DNA of 46,782 bases from Candidatus Lustribacter telmatis (GTDB lineage: Bacteria; Vulcanimicrobiota; Vulcanimicrobiia; Vulcanimicrobiales; Vulcanimicrobiaceae): contig PLRU01000081.1 in the NCBI GenBank assembly GCA_003164045.1, positions 1 to 46,782 on the forward strand, read 5' to 3'. The translations under genes and the position numbers were made by a program. Under the pieces are notes generated by a model. That model worked only from the letters and a program-made list of their open reading frames with translations. It did no database searches and was not told the origin of the DNA. Shown here one piece after another: positions 8,016 through 16,779 of this stretch. How positions within the stretch are numbered: the first letter of the stretch is position 1; every line of letters begins with the position of its first letter.

Positions 8016-9415
8016 ATATACCGATCTCCAGCGTTCGCTTCGATCGCAGCGAGCGCGTTCTCGTCATCGGTCTCGGACGCAGCGGGCGCGCGAGCGTCGC
8101 GGTGCTGCAGCCGCGCGTGGCCCAAGTCTACGCCACCGACGAAGGACCGCCGAGTGCGCTCGCGCCGGTGCTCGCCGAGCTCGAAGCAGCCGGCGTGCCG
8201 TTCGTTGCACCCGATGCACTCGGCGACGTTTTACCGAAGGTCACCGTCGCAGTGCTCTCGCCGGGCATTCCGCTCAACGGCGAACTCGTGCGCCGCATTC
8301 AGGCGGCCGGCGTCCCGGTGTTCAGCGAAGTCGAAGTCGCGTATCGTATCTGCCAAGCGCCGATCGTCGCGCTGACCGGAACCAAAGGCAAGTCGACCAC
8401 GACCGCGCTGATCGGTGCGCTCTTCCGTGCGGCCGGTTACACGACGTACGTCGGCGGTAACATCGGCAACGCGTTAATCGCTGAGACCGCCGTCGCGAAG
8501 CCCGAAGACTGGGTGATTGCGGAAGTGTCGTCGTTCCAGCTCGAATCGATCCGCTCGTTCAAACCGCGCATTTCGTGCATCATCAACATCACGCCCGATC
8601 ACCTCGACCGCTATCACTCGATGGACGAGTACGCCGAAGCGAAATTCCGCATCTTCGCAAACCAAGGCCCGGGCGACACGTTTGTGGGGAACCTCGACGA
8701 CCCGATCGTCGCGGCAGCGCCGGGCGAGGACAACACGCGCATCCGCGCGCGCGCGCTCTGGTTTGCGCGCGAGCCGCATCGCCAAACGACCCTCTACATG
8801 CGCAACGAAACATCGATCGTCTACGCCCCGCCGACCGGCGATCCGCGGCCGATCGAGATCATGAACGTGGCCGACATCCCGCTTCACGGTGCGCACAACG
8901 TCGACAACGTGATGGCCGCCATCCTCGTCGGTCTCGCAGCTGGGCTCGACCGCACCGCAATCGCCGACGGCGTGCGCGGCTTCAAGCCCCTGCATCACCG
9001 GCTCGAGACCGTGGCCGAGCGCGACGGCGTCTTGTACGTGGATGACTCGAAGGCGACGAACCCCGGCGCCGTCATCGCCGCGCTGCGGTCGTTCGATCGC
9101 CCGATCGTCCTGATCGCCGGCGGCAAATCGAAGGGCACCGAGTTTTCCGAACTGGGCAAAGTGATCTCCTCGCGCACCAAAGCGGTCGTGTTGATCGGCG
9201 AAGCGGCGGAGGAGATCGGCAAGCACGTCAAGCGCGCCCAAGTTGCCCACGCCGGCTCGATGGATGAAGCGGTGGCGACGGCGTCGGCGTTTGCCGAGAG
9301 CGGCGATGTGGTGTTACTCTCGCCGGCCTGCGCGTCGTTCGATATGTTCGCCTCGGCCGAAGCGCGCGGTGAGGCGTTCGTTGCGGCCGTCACGGGAGCA
9401 CAGCATGTACGCTAA
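8012..9415 (+). CDS. murD: UDP-MurNAc-L-alanine--D-glutamate ligase MurD
   Basis: MurD adds D-glutamate to UDP-MurNAc-L-Ala. The chosen start is ATG at 8012, which overlaps the mraY stop as ATGA; the frame extends 18 codons further up inside mraY but without family similarity. A Rossmann-like N-terminal part begins VLVIGLGRSGRAS near residue 16. The P-loop GTKGKSTTT is at 123-131. EVSSFQLES and NITPDHLDRY follow. The C-terminal domain has DDSKATNPGA, and LSPACASFDMF near the end is a MurD hallmark. Length is 467 aa. The end overlaps ftsW by 11 bases. Confidence 0.97.
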   Translation: MNIPISSVRFDRSERVLVIGLGRSGRASVAVLQPRVAQVYATDEGPPSALAPVLAELEAAGVPFVAPDALGDVLPKVTVAVLSPGIPLNGELVRRIQAAGVPVFSEVEVAYRICQAPIVALTGTKGKSTTTALIGALFRAAGYTTYVGGNIGNALIAETAVAKPEDWVIAEVSSFQLESIRSFKPRISCIINITPDHLDRYHSMDEYAEAKFRIFANQGPGDTFVGNLDDPIVAAAPGEDNTRIRARALWFAREPHRQTTLYMRNETSIVYAPPTGDPRPIEIMNVADIPLHGAHNVDNVMAAILVGLAAGLDRTAIADGVRGFKPLHHRLETVAERDGVLYVDDSKATNPGAVIAALRSFDRPIVLIAGGKSKGTEFSELGKVISSRTKAVVLIGEAAEEIGKHVKRAQVAHAGSMDEAVATASAFAESGDVVLLSPACASFDMFASAEARGEAFVAAVTGAQHVR

Positions 9416-10556
9416 AGCGTCGCGCGCGCCCGGGCCGTCGATCCCGCAGCCGCTGCGCGCACGTCCGGTGCTCGCGCCGCCCGATCCCTGGATTTTCGCG
9501 ACCGTCGCCGGCTTGATCGCGGTCGGTCTGGTCATGGTGTTCAGCGCGTCGAGCGCGACGGCGTACGCTACCTATCACGACACGGCCTACTTCCTCAAAC
9601 GCCAACTAATATGGCTGGCGATCGGCGGTGTCTTCGCCTATCTCGCGTATCGCATCGACTATACCAAACTCAAGCGCGTGACGCCGGCCTTGGTGGGCAT
9701 CACGGTGCTGCTGCTGGTACTTACGCTGATTCCGCACGTCGGCTTGCAAACGGGCGGCGCGCGACGTTGGCTCGGCGCGAGCATCTTGAGCTTCCAGCCC
9801 TCCGAAGTCGCGAAGCTGGTGCTGGTGCTGTTCCTCGCCGCGAAGCTCTCGACGATCGGTCAGGACGTGCGCTCGCTCGTGCGCGGCGTCGTACCGTCGC
9901 TGCTCGTCGCGGCCCTGCTCGCCGTGCCGATTCTGCTCGAGCCCGACATGGGCACCGCGAGCCTCGTCATGTTCACCGCGTTCGGGATGCTGTTTTGCGC
10001 CGGAGCGCGCTTCGAGCACCTTGCCATTTCTGCCATCGTGCTGCTGCCGCCGGTGGCGCTCGAAGTCGGCGCGAGCGCCTACAAACGCGCGCGTATCCTC
10101 GCGTTTCTCGATCCGTGGAAGGACGCCCAGAACACCGGCTTCCACATCGTGCAGTCGCTGCTCGCGCTCGGCAGCGGCGGCGTGTTCGGCCTTGGCCTAG
10201 GCGCCTCGCGGCAGAAGTTCTTCTATCTCCCTGAAGCGCATACCGACTTCATCTTTGCCGTGGTGGGTGAAGAACTCGGACTGCTCGGCACGATGATGGT
10301 GCTCTCGCTCTTCGCCGCGTTCGCCATTCGCGCGTTCGTGCTCGCGCAGCGCACCACCGACCGGTTTGGCTCGTTCCTGATCATCGGCTGCGCGCTGCTG
10401 ATCGTCATTCAAGCCTTCATCAACATCGGTGTGGTCACGTCGTCGTGGCCCGTCACCGGCGTTCCGCTGCCGTTCATCTCGTTCGGAGGCACCTCGCTCA
10501 TCGTCAGCCTGGTCGCGGTGGCTCTGATCATGAACGTCGCCCGCCGTACGCGCTAG
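9405..10556 (+). CDS. ftsW: Septal SEDS glycosyltransferase FtsW
   Basis: FtsW polymerises lipid II into glycan strands at the septum with its partner transpeptidase, here the class B PBP at 1819-3588. The ATG at 9405 lies inside the murD end (11-base overlap) and gives a 383-aa protein with a proline-rich cytoplasmic N-terminus and about ten membrane helices. SEDS-family motifs are visible: VMVFSASSATAY near residue 43, GGARRWLGASILSFQPSE near residue 116, the EPDMGTA segment with the conserved Asp, FYLPEAHTDFIFAVVGEELG, and a C-terminal PLPFISFGGTS. Cluster position favours FtsW over RodA. Confidence 0.95.
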   Translation: MYAKASRAPGPSIPQPLRARPVLAPPDPWIFATVAGLIAVGLVMVFSASSATAYATYHDTAYFLKRQLIWLAIGGVFAYLAYRIDYTKLKRVTPALVGITVLLLVLTLIPHVGLQTGGARRWLGASILSFQPSEVAKLVLVLFLAAKLSTIGQDVRSLVRGVVPSLLVAALLAVPILLEPDMGTASLVMFTAFGMLFCAGARFEHLAISAIVLLPPVALEVGASAYKRARILAFLDPWKDAQNTGFHIVQSLLALGSGGVFGLGLGASRQKFFYLPEAHTDFIFAVVGEELGLLGTMMVLSLFAAFAIRAFVLAQRTTDRFGSFLIIGCALLIVIQAFINIGVVTSSWPVTGVPLPFISFGGTSLIVSLVAVALIMNVARRTR

Positions 10557-11713
10557 TGGCATTTCGCGTCGCGTTCGCGGGCGGAGGGACGGGTGGGCAC
10601 ATCTATCCCGCGCTGGCAATCGACGATGCGATCCGCGCCGAGTACGATCCCGACCACTACGAGCCGCGCTTCTTCGGTAATCGCGACGGCCTCGAGGCCC
10701 AACTCGTCACGACGATGCCGATCACGTTCGTGCCCAGCGCCGCGCTGCAGCGCAAACTCTCGCTGCGCACGCTCGCTACGGTGTGGCGCAATGCGCTCGG
10801 CGTCATCGTCGCGCTAGCGGCGCTGCGTGAGTTCCAGCCGGTAATGGTGATTGCGACCGGCGGTTACGTTTGCTTTCCGGTGGTCGTTGCGGCGCGCATC
10901 CTACGGACGCTCGGTCTCTTGCGCTGCGGCATCGCGTTGCTCGAGATCAACGTGCAGCCCGGCCTGACGAATCGTTTGCTGGCGCCCATCGTCGATGAAG
11001 TGTGGACGTCCTACGACGCCTCGGCGCCGTTCTTCCGCGGGAAGGCGCACCGCACGGGGGCGCCGATTCGCGCCTCGCTCATGCGCTCGATCAATCCCTC
11101 GCGCGCGCGCCTCGAACTCGGCCTCGCGCCGGAGCGCACCACCATCGTTGCGATGGGCGGCAGCCTCGGTGCGCGCTCGGTCAACGAAGCCGTGGCGGCG
11201 CTCGTCACGCGCCGCACGCTCGGCGATGATCGGCAAGTCTTGCATGTCAGCGGCGAGCGCGATTACGCTTACATGGAAGCCGAAGAACGCGATGTCGGTG
11301 CCAACCACGTGCTGCTCGTCTCCTACTTGGCCGATCCGGCGAATGCGTACGCGGCCGCCGACGTCGTGATCGCGCGCGCCGGCGCCTCGACGCTAGCCGA
11401 ACTCGCGGCCACCGGGACGCCGGCGATTCTCGTACCCTATCCCCACCATTCCGACAATCATCAGGTCTCCAATGCCGCGATTTTTGCCGATCGCGGGGCT
11501 GCCGTCGTGCTCACCGACGCCGAACTCGACGGCGATCGCTTGTGGTGGACGCTCGATGCGATGCTGCAACCGGAACGGCTCGCCGAAATGCGTGCGGCCG
11601 CTGCTTCCCTGGCGACATCCGGCGCCGGGCCGAAGATCGTGAGCCGCATCGAATTTCTCATGCCCGCACGGGTCGTGGAATCGGCGGAAGCGAACGGTTC
11701 GGGCCGTGAATAG
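10556..11713 (+). CDS. murG: UDP-GlcNAc--undecaprenyl-PP-MurNAc-pentapeptide transferase MurG
   Basis: MurG adds GlcNAc to lipid I to make lipid II on the cytoplasmic face of the membrane. The GTG at 10556 shares its first base with the ftsW stop and places the glycine-rich donor loop AGGGTGGHIYPALAI at residues 8-22, where the family expects it. Other motifs are GGYVCFPVV near residue 102, MGGSLGARSVNEAV near residue 200, and ARAGASTLAELAATGTPAILVPYP near residue 274, all typical of this GT28 enzyme. The 385-aa length is normal. The end overlaps murC by eight bases. Confidence 0.96.
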   Translation: MAFRVAFAGGGTGGHIYPALAIDDAIRAEYDPDHYEPRFFGNRDGLEAQLVTTMPITFVPSAALQRKLSLRTLATVWRNALGVIVALAALREFQPVMVIATGGYVCFPVVVAARILRTLGLLRCGIALLEINVQPGLTNRLLAPIVDEVWTSYDASAPFFRGKAHRTGAPIRASLMRSINPSRARLELGLAPERTTIVAMGGSLGARSVNEAVAALVTRRTLGDDRQVLHVSGERDYAYMEAEERDVGANHVLLVSYLADPANAYAAADVVIARAGASTLAELAATGTPAILVPYPHHSDNHQVSNAAIFADRGAAVVLTDAELDGDRLWWTLDAMLQPERLAEMRAAAASLATSGAGPKIVSRIEFLMPARVVESAEANGSGRE

Positions 11714-13091
11714 CGCAACGACGTCGTATCATCTCGTCGGCATCGGCGGGATCGGCATGAGTGCGATCGCGCGCTTGCTGCTGGCGCGCGGCGCGAGCGT
11801 GACCGGTTCCGACGTGCATCGTTCCGACCTCGTCTCGCAACTCGAAACCGAAGGGGCGATCGTAGCGATCGGGCACTGCGCGGAAAACGTCGGTCACCCG
11901 GATCTCGTGATCGTGTCGAGCGCGATCGCGCACGATAACCCCGAGTTCGTGGCGGCGATCGAACGCGGCATCGACATCAAGACGCGCGGCGCGATGCTGG
12001 CCGAACTGACCGGCTCGCGCAAGACGATCGCGATCGCTGGAACGAACGGTAAAACGACGACGACCGCGATGACCGTCACGATCCTCGAACACGCGAAGGT
12101 CGAGCCAACCTACGCGATCGGCGGCTTGCGCGTCGACACCGGCACCAACGCCGGTACGGGCGCGGGCGTGTGGTTCGTCACCGAGAGCGACGAGAGCGAC
12201 GGCTCGTTCTTGCACTTGCAGCCGACGATCGCCGTGGTCACCAACGTCGAGAACGATCATCTCTCGAGCGACGACGAACTGCCGGGCTTGCTCGCGCAGT
12301 TTTCCACGTTCGTGCAGCGCGTGCCGCCCGACGGCTGTGCGATCATCGGGCTCGACGACCGCGGCAGCGCGTTCATCGCGAAGAACGCGACCGTGCCGAA
12401 GACGACGTTCGCCATCCGCACCGATGCCGACGTCATGGCGCGCGACATCGTGTACGACGGCCTCGGGTCGCGCTTCACGCTCGTCGAACGCGGCAACGCG
12501 CTCGGCACCGTGCACTTACACATGCCCGGCGAGATCAACGTGCTGAACGCGCTCGCGGCAATCGCCGTCGCGCGGACGCTCAAAGTCGACGTGCCGACGA
12601 TCGCCGCCGCGCTCGACGCGTTTCGCGGCGTGCGTCGCCGGTTCGAGATCGTCGGGGAACACGGCGGCGTGACGATCGTCGACGACTACGCGCACCATCC
12701 GACGGCGATCGCGCAAACGATCGCGGCGGCGCGCGGCTATACCGGCAAACCGATCGTGGTGGCGTTTCAGCCGCACCGCTATTCGCGCACGCGTTATCTT
12801 GCTGCCGATTTTGCGGCCGCGCTCGCGAATGCCGATGCGGTCGTGCTCGCGCCGATCTACGCGGCGTCCGAAGCGCCGATCGAAGGTGTGAGCGAACGTT
12901 CGATCGGGGTGCCGCTCGCCGCTACCGGCACGCCGGTGACGTACGTGAGCAGCGTCGATCAACTGCTCGAAGAAATTCCGCGCGTGTGCGGCGACGATGC
13001 GGTCGTGCTGATGCTCGGCGCGGGATCGATTTCCGGCGTCGCGCACCGTTTGGGCGCCACGCTCGGCGCGTTGCCGGCCGCCTTACGATGA
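11706..13091 (+). CDS. murC: UDP-N-acetylmuramate--L-alanine ligase MurC
   Basis: MurC adds the first amino acid, L-alanine, to UDP-MurNAc. HLVGIGGIGMSAIARLLL at residues 9-26 is the MurC N-terminal signature. The P-loop AGTNGKTTTT is at 111-120. ESDESDGSFL and TNVENDHL follow. The C-terminal domain has DDYAHHPTAI and FQPHRYSRT, both diagnostic of MurC. The GTG start at 11706 lies in the last codons of murG. The stop overlaps the murB start as ATGA, so murC and murB are translationally linked although they are not consecutive in the pathway. Confidence 0.97.
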   Translation: MNSATTSYHLVGIGGIGMSAIARLLLARGASVTGSDVHRSDLVSQLETEGAIVAIGHCAENVGHPDLVIVSSAIAHDNPEFVAAIERGIDIKTRGAMLAELTGSRKTIAIAGTNGKTTTTAMTVTILEHAKVEPTYAIGGLRVDTGTNAGTGAGVWFVTESDESDGSFLHLQPTIAVVTNVENDHLSSDDELPGLLAQFSTFVQRVPPDGCAIIGLDDRGSAFIAKNATVPKTTFAIRTDADVMARDIVYDGLGSRFTLVERGNALGTVHLHMPGEINVLNALAAIAVARTLKVDVPTIAAALDAFRGVRRRFEIVGEHGGVTIVDDYAHHPTAIAQTIAAARGYTGKPIVVAFQPHRYSRTRYLAADFAAALANADAVVLAPIYAASEAPIEGVSERSIGVPLAATGTPVTYVSSVDQLLEEIPRVCGDDAVVLMLGAGSISGVAHRLGATLGALPAALR

Positions 13092-14029
13092 CCGCTAGCG
13101 CCACGTTGCTCGCCGGTGACGACCGGGCTGCGCTCGCTGCGCGGTTCGACGAGCGCGTGCGCTTCGACACGCCGCTCGCGCCCGCGACGTGGTGGAAGAT
13201 CGGCGGCCCGGCCGACGCGACGATCGCCGCGACGAGCGTGGACGACGTTGCATTCGTGCTGCAATGGTGTTTCAAGCGCAAGCTGCCGTGCTTCGTGTTG
13301 GGCGCCGGTTCGAATTTACTCGTCGGCGACGGCGGCATGCGCGGTCTCGTGGTGCAGCTTGGCGGTTCGTACGACGCGCTCGACGTGCGTATCGAAGACG
13401 GCGCGGTCGTCGCGCGCGCCGGCGCGAGCGCGATGCTGCCGCAACTCGTTGCCCAAGCGGCGTCGCTCGGCGCGCTCGGCGTCGATGGGCTGGCCGGCAT
13501 CCCGGCGACGGTCGGCGGCGCGCTACGCATGAACGCCGGTACCGACCGCGAGATCGGCGAGTTCGTACGCGACGTGCGCGTGCAGACCGCGACGAAGCCC
13601 CAGCCCGCGTCGACCTGGGTCGGGTTCTCGTACCGCCAAACCACGCTGCCGCGGGACGCGATCGTGGCCGACGTCACGCTGGCGTTCGAGTGCGGCGATC
13701 CGGCCGCGGTGCGCGCCCGCACCCAGGATCGGCTCGTCCGCCGCAAGGCCACCCAGCCCGTCGCCGTGCCCAACGCCGGGTCGTGCTTCCGCAATCCGCC
13801 GGGTGACCAGGCGGGCCGCCTGATCGAGGCCGCCGGGGCCAAGGGCTGGCGCGCGGGCGGGGCGGAAGTCTCCACGCTCCACGCTAACTTCATTGTCAAC
13901 GTCGGCGGCGCGAAGGCCCTCGATGTCAGCTCGCTCCTCGCCCGCGTTCACCGCGCGGTCGATGACGCGTTCGGCATCGACCTCCACCTCGAAGTTCACC
14001 TCGTCGGGGAGTTCGTAGCGGATGTCTAA
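13088..14029 (+). CDS. murB: UDP-N-acetylenolpyruvoylglucosamine reductase MurB (type II)
   Basis: MurB is an FAD enzyme that reduces UDP-GlcNAc-enolpyruvate to UDP-MurNAc with NADPH. The ATG at 13088 overlaps the murC stop as ATGA; the frame is open far upstream inside murC but only as a shadow. FAD-binding motifs GAGSNLLVGDGG (72-83) and GIPATVGGALRMNAG (137-151) are present. The catalytic set is visible: Arg183 in SYR, Ser232 in NAGSCFRNP, and Glu302 near the C-terminus. The absence of the type I insertion points to a type II MurB. Length is 313 aa. The end overlaps ddl by eight bases. Confidence 0.96.
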   Translation: MTASATLLAGDDRAALAARFDERVRFDTPLAPATWWKIGGPADATIAATSVDDVAFVLQWCFKRKLPCFVLGAGSNLLVGDGGMRGLVVQLGGSYDALDVRIEDGAVVARAGASAMLPQLVAQAASLGALGVDGLAGIPATVGGALRMNAGTDREIGEFVRDVRVQTATKPQPASTWVGFSYRQTTLPRDAIVADVTLAFECGDPAAVRARTQDRLVRRKATQPVAVPNAGSCFRNPPGDQAGRLIEAAGAKGWRAGGAEVSTLHANFIVNVGGAKALDVSSLLARVHRAVDDAFGIDLHLEVHLVGEFVADV

Positions 14030-14945
14030 AGTACGGGTCGCGGTGGTGATGGGTGGCCCCAGCGCCGAGCGCGAGGTTTCGATCGAAAGCGGTCAAGCCG
14101 TGATGCGCGCACTCGCGTCGCTCGGACACGACGCGCAGTCGCTCGATTTTGACGGCCGCTTCGTCGATGCGCTGCGCGAGATCCGGCCCGACGTCGTGTT
14201 CAATGCGCTGCACGGAACCGGCGGCGAAGACGGCACGATTCAAGGCGTGCTCGAGTGGCTCGGCATTCCGTACACGGGCAGCGATCTCACCAGCTGCGCG
14301 CTCGCGATGGACAAACACATCACGAAGAAGCTGCTCGCAGCCGAAGGGCTGCCGACGCCGGCTTGGGACACGTTCGATCTGGCCGGGGGAACGCTGCCGC
14401 TATTACCGGGTTCGCTGAATTTACCGCTGGTCGTAAAGCCGCGCAGCAGCGGTTCGAGCGCCGGCGTCTCGATCGTGCGCACGCATGAAGAGTGGACCAA
14501 AGCGATGATCGGCGTCGCCCCCAAAACGACGCAGATCCTGGCGGAAGAATTCATCCCCGGGCGCGAATTTTCGAGCGCGATCTTGGGTGAAGAAGCGTTG
14601 CCGCTCGTCGAGATCATCGCGAGCGACGAGTTCTATTCGTACGACGCGAAATACAAGCCGGGCGGCTCGCGCCACCTCGTGCCGGCGCCGGTCGACGGCG
14701 ACCTCACCGCGCGCTTGCAGATGCTCGCGCTCTCGGTCCATCGGATGCTCGGTCTGCGTGACTACTCGCGCACCGACTTCATCGTGACCAAAGAAGGCCG
14801 GCCGTACATTCTCGAGATCAACGCGCTGCCCGGCCTCACGCCCCTATCGCTCTTTCCGGATGAAGCGCGCGCCGCGGGCATCTCGTTCGAGGCCCTGATC
14901 GAACGCCTGCTCCAGTTCGCCTTGGGCCGCGCCGTCCTCGTCTGA
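14022..14945 (+). CDS. ddl: D-alanine--D-alanine ligase
   Basis: Ddl condenses two D-alanines with ATP, supplying the dipeptide used by MurF. It belongs to the ATP-grasp fold. The N-terminus has MGGPSAEREVSIESG at residues 10-24. LHGTGGEDGTIQG near residue 64, KPRSSGSSAGVSI near residue 139, EFYSYDAKYKPGG near residue 204, and YILEINALPGLTP near residue 261 follow. The YSYDAKY loop carries the tyrosine seen in D-Ala-D-Ala rather than D-Ala-D-Lac ligases. Length is 307 aa. It is the last gene of the dcw cluster here; ftsQ, ftsA and ftsZ, which often follow, are absent. Confidence 0.96.
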   Translation: MSKVRVAVVMGGPSAEREVSIESGQAVMRALASLGHDAQSLDFDGRFVDALREIRPDVVFNALHGTGGEDGTIQGVLEWLGIPYTGSDLTSCALAMDKHITKKLLAAEGLPTPAWDTFDLAGGTLPLLPGSLNLPLVVKPRSSGSSAGVSIVRTHEEWTKAMIGVAPKTTQILAEEFIPGREFSSAILGEEALPLVEIIASDEFYSYDAKYKPGGSRHLVPAPVDGDLTARLQMLALSVHRMLGLRDYSRTDFIVTKEGRPYILEINALPGLTPLSLFPDEARAAGISFEALIERLLQFALGRAVLV

Positions 14946-14952
14946 CCGTCAG

Positions 14953-14969
14953 GGGGCCCTGAAGGCCCC
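14953..14969 (+). terminator. Short GC hairpin after ddl
   Basis: GGGGCC (14953-14958) and GGCCCC (14964-14969) form a six-pair stem with loop CTGAA, eight bases after the ddl stop. No T-run follows, so this is at most a weak or factor-dependent terminator. It could also be a processing hairpin ahead of citrate synthase, whose start is 13 bases further on. Confidence 0.35.
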
Positions 14970-14981
14970 GGAGACGGGTTC

Positions 14982-16184
14982 TTGAAATTTCCTCGGGTTA
15001 TGGCTGGAAATGTGGTGGATCGCGGTCTCGAAGGCGTCAACGTCGGGGAGACCGAGCTCAGTAATGTCGAGGGTCAGATCGGGCGCTTGACCTACCGTGG
15101 ATACGACATCCACGATCTCGCCGTGAACGCTACCTATGAGGAAGTCGTTCATCTGTTGCTCTACGGCGAGTTGCCCGTACAGGCGCAGCTCGATGCGCTC
15201 AACGCGAAGCTATCCGCCGCGCGTCCGTTGCCGCCCGAATTGATCGCGATCTTGAAGGCGACGCCGAAGACGGCGTGGCCGATGGACGTGCTCCGCACCG
15301 CGATTTCGGCGACCGCGTTCTTCAAGCCGTACGCGAAGAACGGCGCGCACACGAGCGACGCCGATGCCGCGATCGACCTGATCGCGAAGACCCCCTCGAT
15401 CGTGGCCGCGTGGGATCGCATTCGCCGCGGCCTCGAGCCGATCGCGCCCGATCCGAAGCTCACCACCGCTGGGAACTTCCTCTACATGCGCACCGGCGAG
15501 CAAGCCATTCCAGAAGCCGTCGCGGCGCTGAACATGTACCTCGTGCTGCTCGCCGACCACTCGTTCAATGCGTCGACGTTCTCGGCGCGCGTGACCGCGT
15601 CGACGAATGCCGATATCTACGCCGCGATGACCGCGGCCGTGGCGACGCTCTCCGGCGAACTGCACGGCGGCGCACCGAGCCAAGTCGGCGATTATCTCGT
15701 CGAGATCGGCCAGCCCGAGAACGCCGAGGCGTTCGTGCGCAAGCTGATGGGTAACAACCAGAAGATCATGGGCATGGGCCATCGCGAATACAAGATCCGC
15801 GATCCGCGCGCCGAGCATCTCGAAAAATCGGCGGAAACGCTGAGCGAGAAGGTCGGATCGCAATGGTATAAGATCGCTCGCGCGCTCGAAGATGCGTCGA
15901 ACAAAGTGCTTCAGGAATTGAAGCCCGGCCGCAAGATCTACGCCAATGTCGAGTTCTACACGGCGCCGACACTGGGCGCCCTCGGCATTCCCAACGACGA
16001 GTTCACCTGCATGTTTTCATGCGGTCGCATGGCCGGCTGGACCGCGCACGTGCTCGAACAATTCAAGAGCAATCGCCTGATCCGTCCGCAAGCCACCTAT
16101 ACCGGTCCGGAAGTCCACCCGTCGACGCCGATCTCCCAGCGCCAAAGCGGCGCGAACGGGAAACCGGTTGGAGCGCTCAACTGA
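14982..16184 (+). CDS. gltA: Citrate synthase
   Basis: Citrate synthase condenses acetyl-CoA and oxaloacetate at the entry of the TCA cycle. Landmarks are LTYRGYDIHDLA near residue 36, ADHSFNASTFSAR with substrate-binding His193, GELHGGAPSQ with His228, and MGHREYKIRDPR with His267. The usual catalytic Asp of the NVDFY motif reads Glu here (NVEFYT, residue 324). A 2-methylcitrate synthase role cannot be excluded. The TTG at 14982 has GGAG eight bases upstream; an ATG at 15000 is the alternative and would remove six residues. The stop overlaps the probable hisB start as CTGA, so the two genes are likely cotranscribed. Confidence 0.93.
   Translation: MKFPRVMAGNVVDRGLEGVNVGETELSNVEGQIGRLTYRGYDIHDLAVNATYEEVVHLLLYGELPVQAQLDALNAKLSAARPLPPELIAILKATPKTAWPMDVLRTAISATAFFKPYAKNGAHTSDADAAIDLIAKTPSIVAAWDRIRRGLEPIAPDPKLTTAGNFLYMRTGEQAIPEAVAALNMYLVLLADHSFNASTFSARVTASTNADIYAAMTAAVATLSGELHGGAPSQVGDYLVEIGQPENAEAFVRKLMGNNQKIMGMGHREYKIRDPRAEHLEKSAETLSEKVGSQWYKIARALEDASNKVLQELKPGRKIYANVEFYTAPTLGALGIPNDEFTCMFSCGRMAGWTAHVLEQFKSNRLIRPQATYTGPEVHPSTPISQRQSGANGKPVGALN
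16170..16183 (+). promoter_or_regulatory. Ribosome-binding site and CTG start of hisB
   Basis: GGAG (16170-16173) stands seven bases before CTG (16181-16183). No ATG, GTG or TTG occurs in this frame near the expected HisB N-terminus. The nearest upstream start is the ATG at 16019, which would add 54 residues unlike HisB, and the first downstream ATG lies inside the catalytic core. The CTG overlaps the preceding TGA as CTGA, the same arrangement as the ATGA and GTGA junctions elsewhere in the window. Confidence 0.6.
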
Positions 16185-16768
16185 GCGAACGCCGCGCGAT
16201 CGTCGAGCGCACGACCAAAGAAACGCAGATCGATCTGCGCCTCGGACTCGACGGCGGACCGATCGAGATCGACACCGACGTCAAGTTTCTCGACCACATG
16301 CTCGAAGCGTTTGCCAAACACTCCGGTTGCGCTTTGCAGGTCGTTGGGCGTGGTGACGGGCTCGACAACCATCACTTGATCGAAGACGTCGGCATTGCGC
16401 TCGGCAAAGCAATTTACGAAGCGTTGGGCGACAAACGCGGCATCGCGCGCTACGGTTCGATGATGGTGCCGCTCGATGACGCGCTCGTTGCCGGCAGCAT
16501 CGATCTCTCGGGGCGCAGCTACCTGAACTTCAACGTGCGTTTCGAGGGCGTCGAAAATCTCGGCGACTTCAAAACCGAGATGATCCGCGAATTCTTCCGC
16601 GCCGTCGTCGACAACGGCAAGTTCAACCTGCACTTGATCCAGATGAACGGCGATGTGGCGCACCACTTATGCGAAGCCTCGTTCAAGGCGTTCGCCAAAG
16701 CATTCGCGCAAGCAAAAGCGCTCACCGGCAGCGATGATGTCCTTTCAACCAAGGGCATGTTGGAGTAG
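16181..16768 (+). CDS. hisB: Imidazoleglycerol-phosphate dehydratase HisB
   Basis: HisB dehydrates imidazoleglycerol phosphate to imidazoleacetol phosphate in histidine synthesis, using two manganese ions. The protein has ERTTKETQIDLRL at the N-terminus, the metal motif FLDHMLEAFAKHSG near residue 37, DNHHLIEDVGIALG near residue 63, SIDLSGRSYL, and the second metal motif HHLCEASFKAFAKA near residue 164. From the proposed CTG start the length is 195 aa, the normal size of the monofunctional enzyme. It overlaps the citrate synthase stop by four bases. The other his genes present, hisH and hisA, resume at 17965 after a convergent gene. Confidence 0.95.
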   Translation: MSERRAIVERTTKETQIDLRLGLDGGPIEIDTDVKFLDHMLEAFAKHSGCALQVVGRGDGLDNHHLIEDVGIALGKAIYEALGDKRGIARYGSMMVPLDDALVAGSIDLSGRSYLNFNVRFEGVENLGDFKTEMIREFFRAVVDNGKFNLHLIQMNGDVAHHLCEASFKAFAKAFAQAKALTGSDDVLSTKGMLE

Positions 16769-16779
16769 GCGCCGCTAAA

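Noticed and set aside
12170..14029. 619-codon version of murB starting inside murC
   Set aside because: The upstream 306 codons are a shadow of murC; MurB similarity and the ATGA overlap set the start at 13088.
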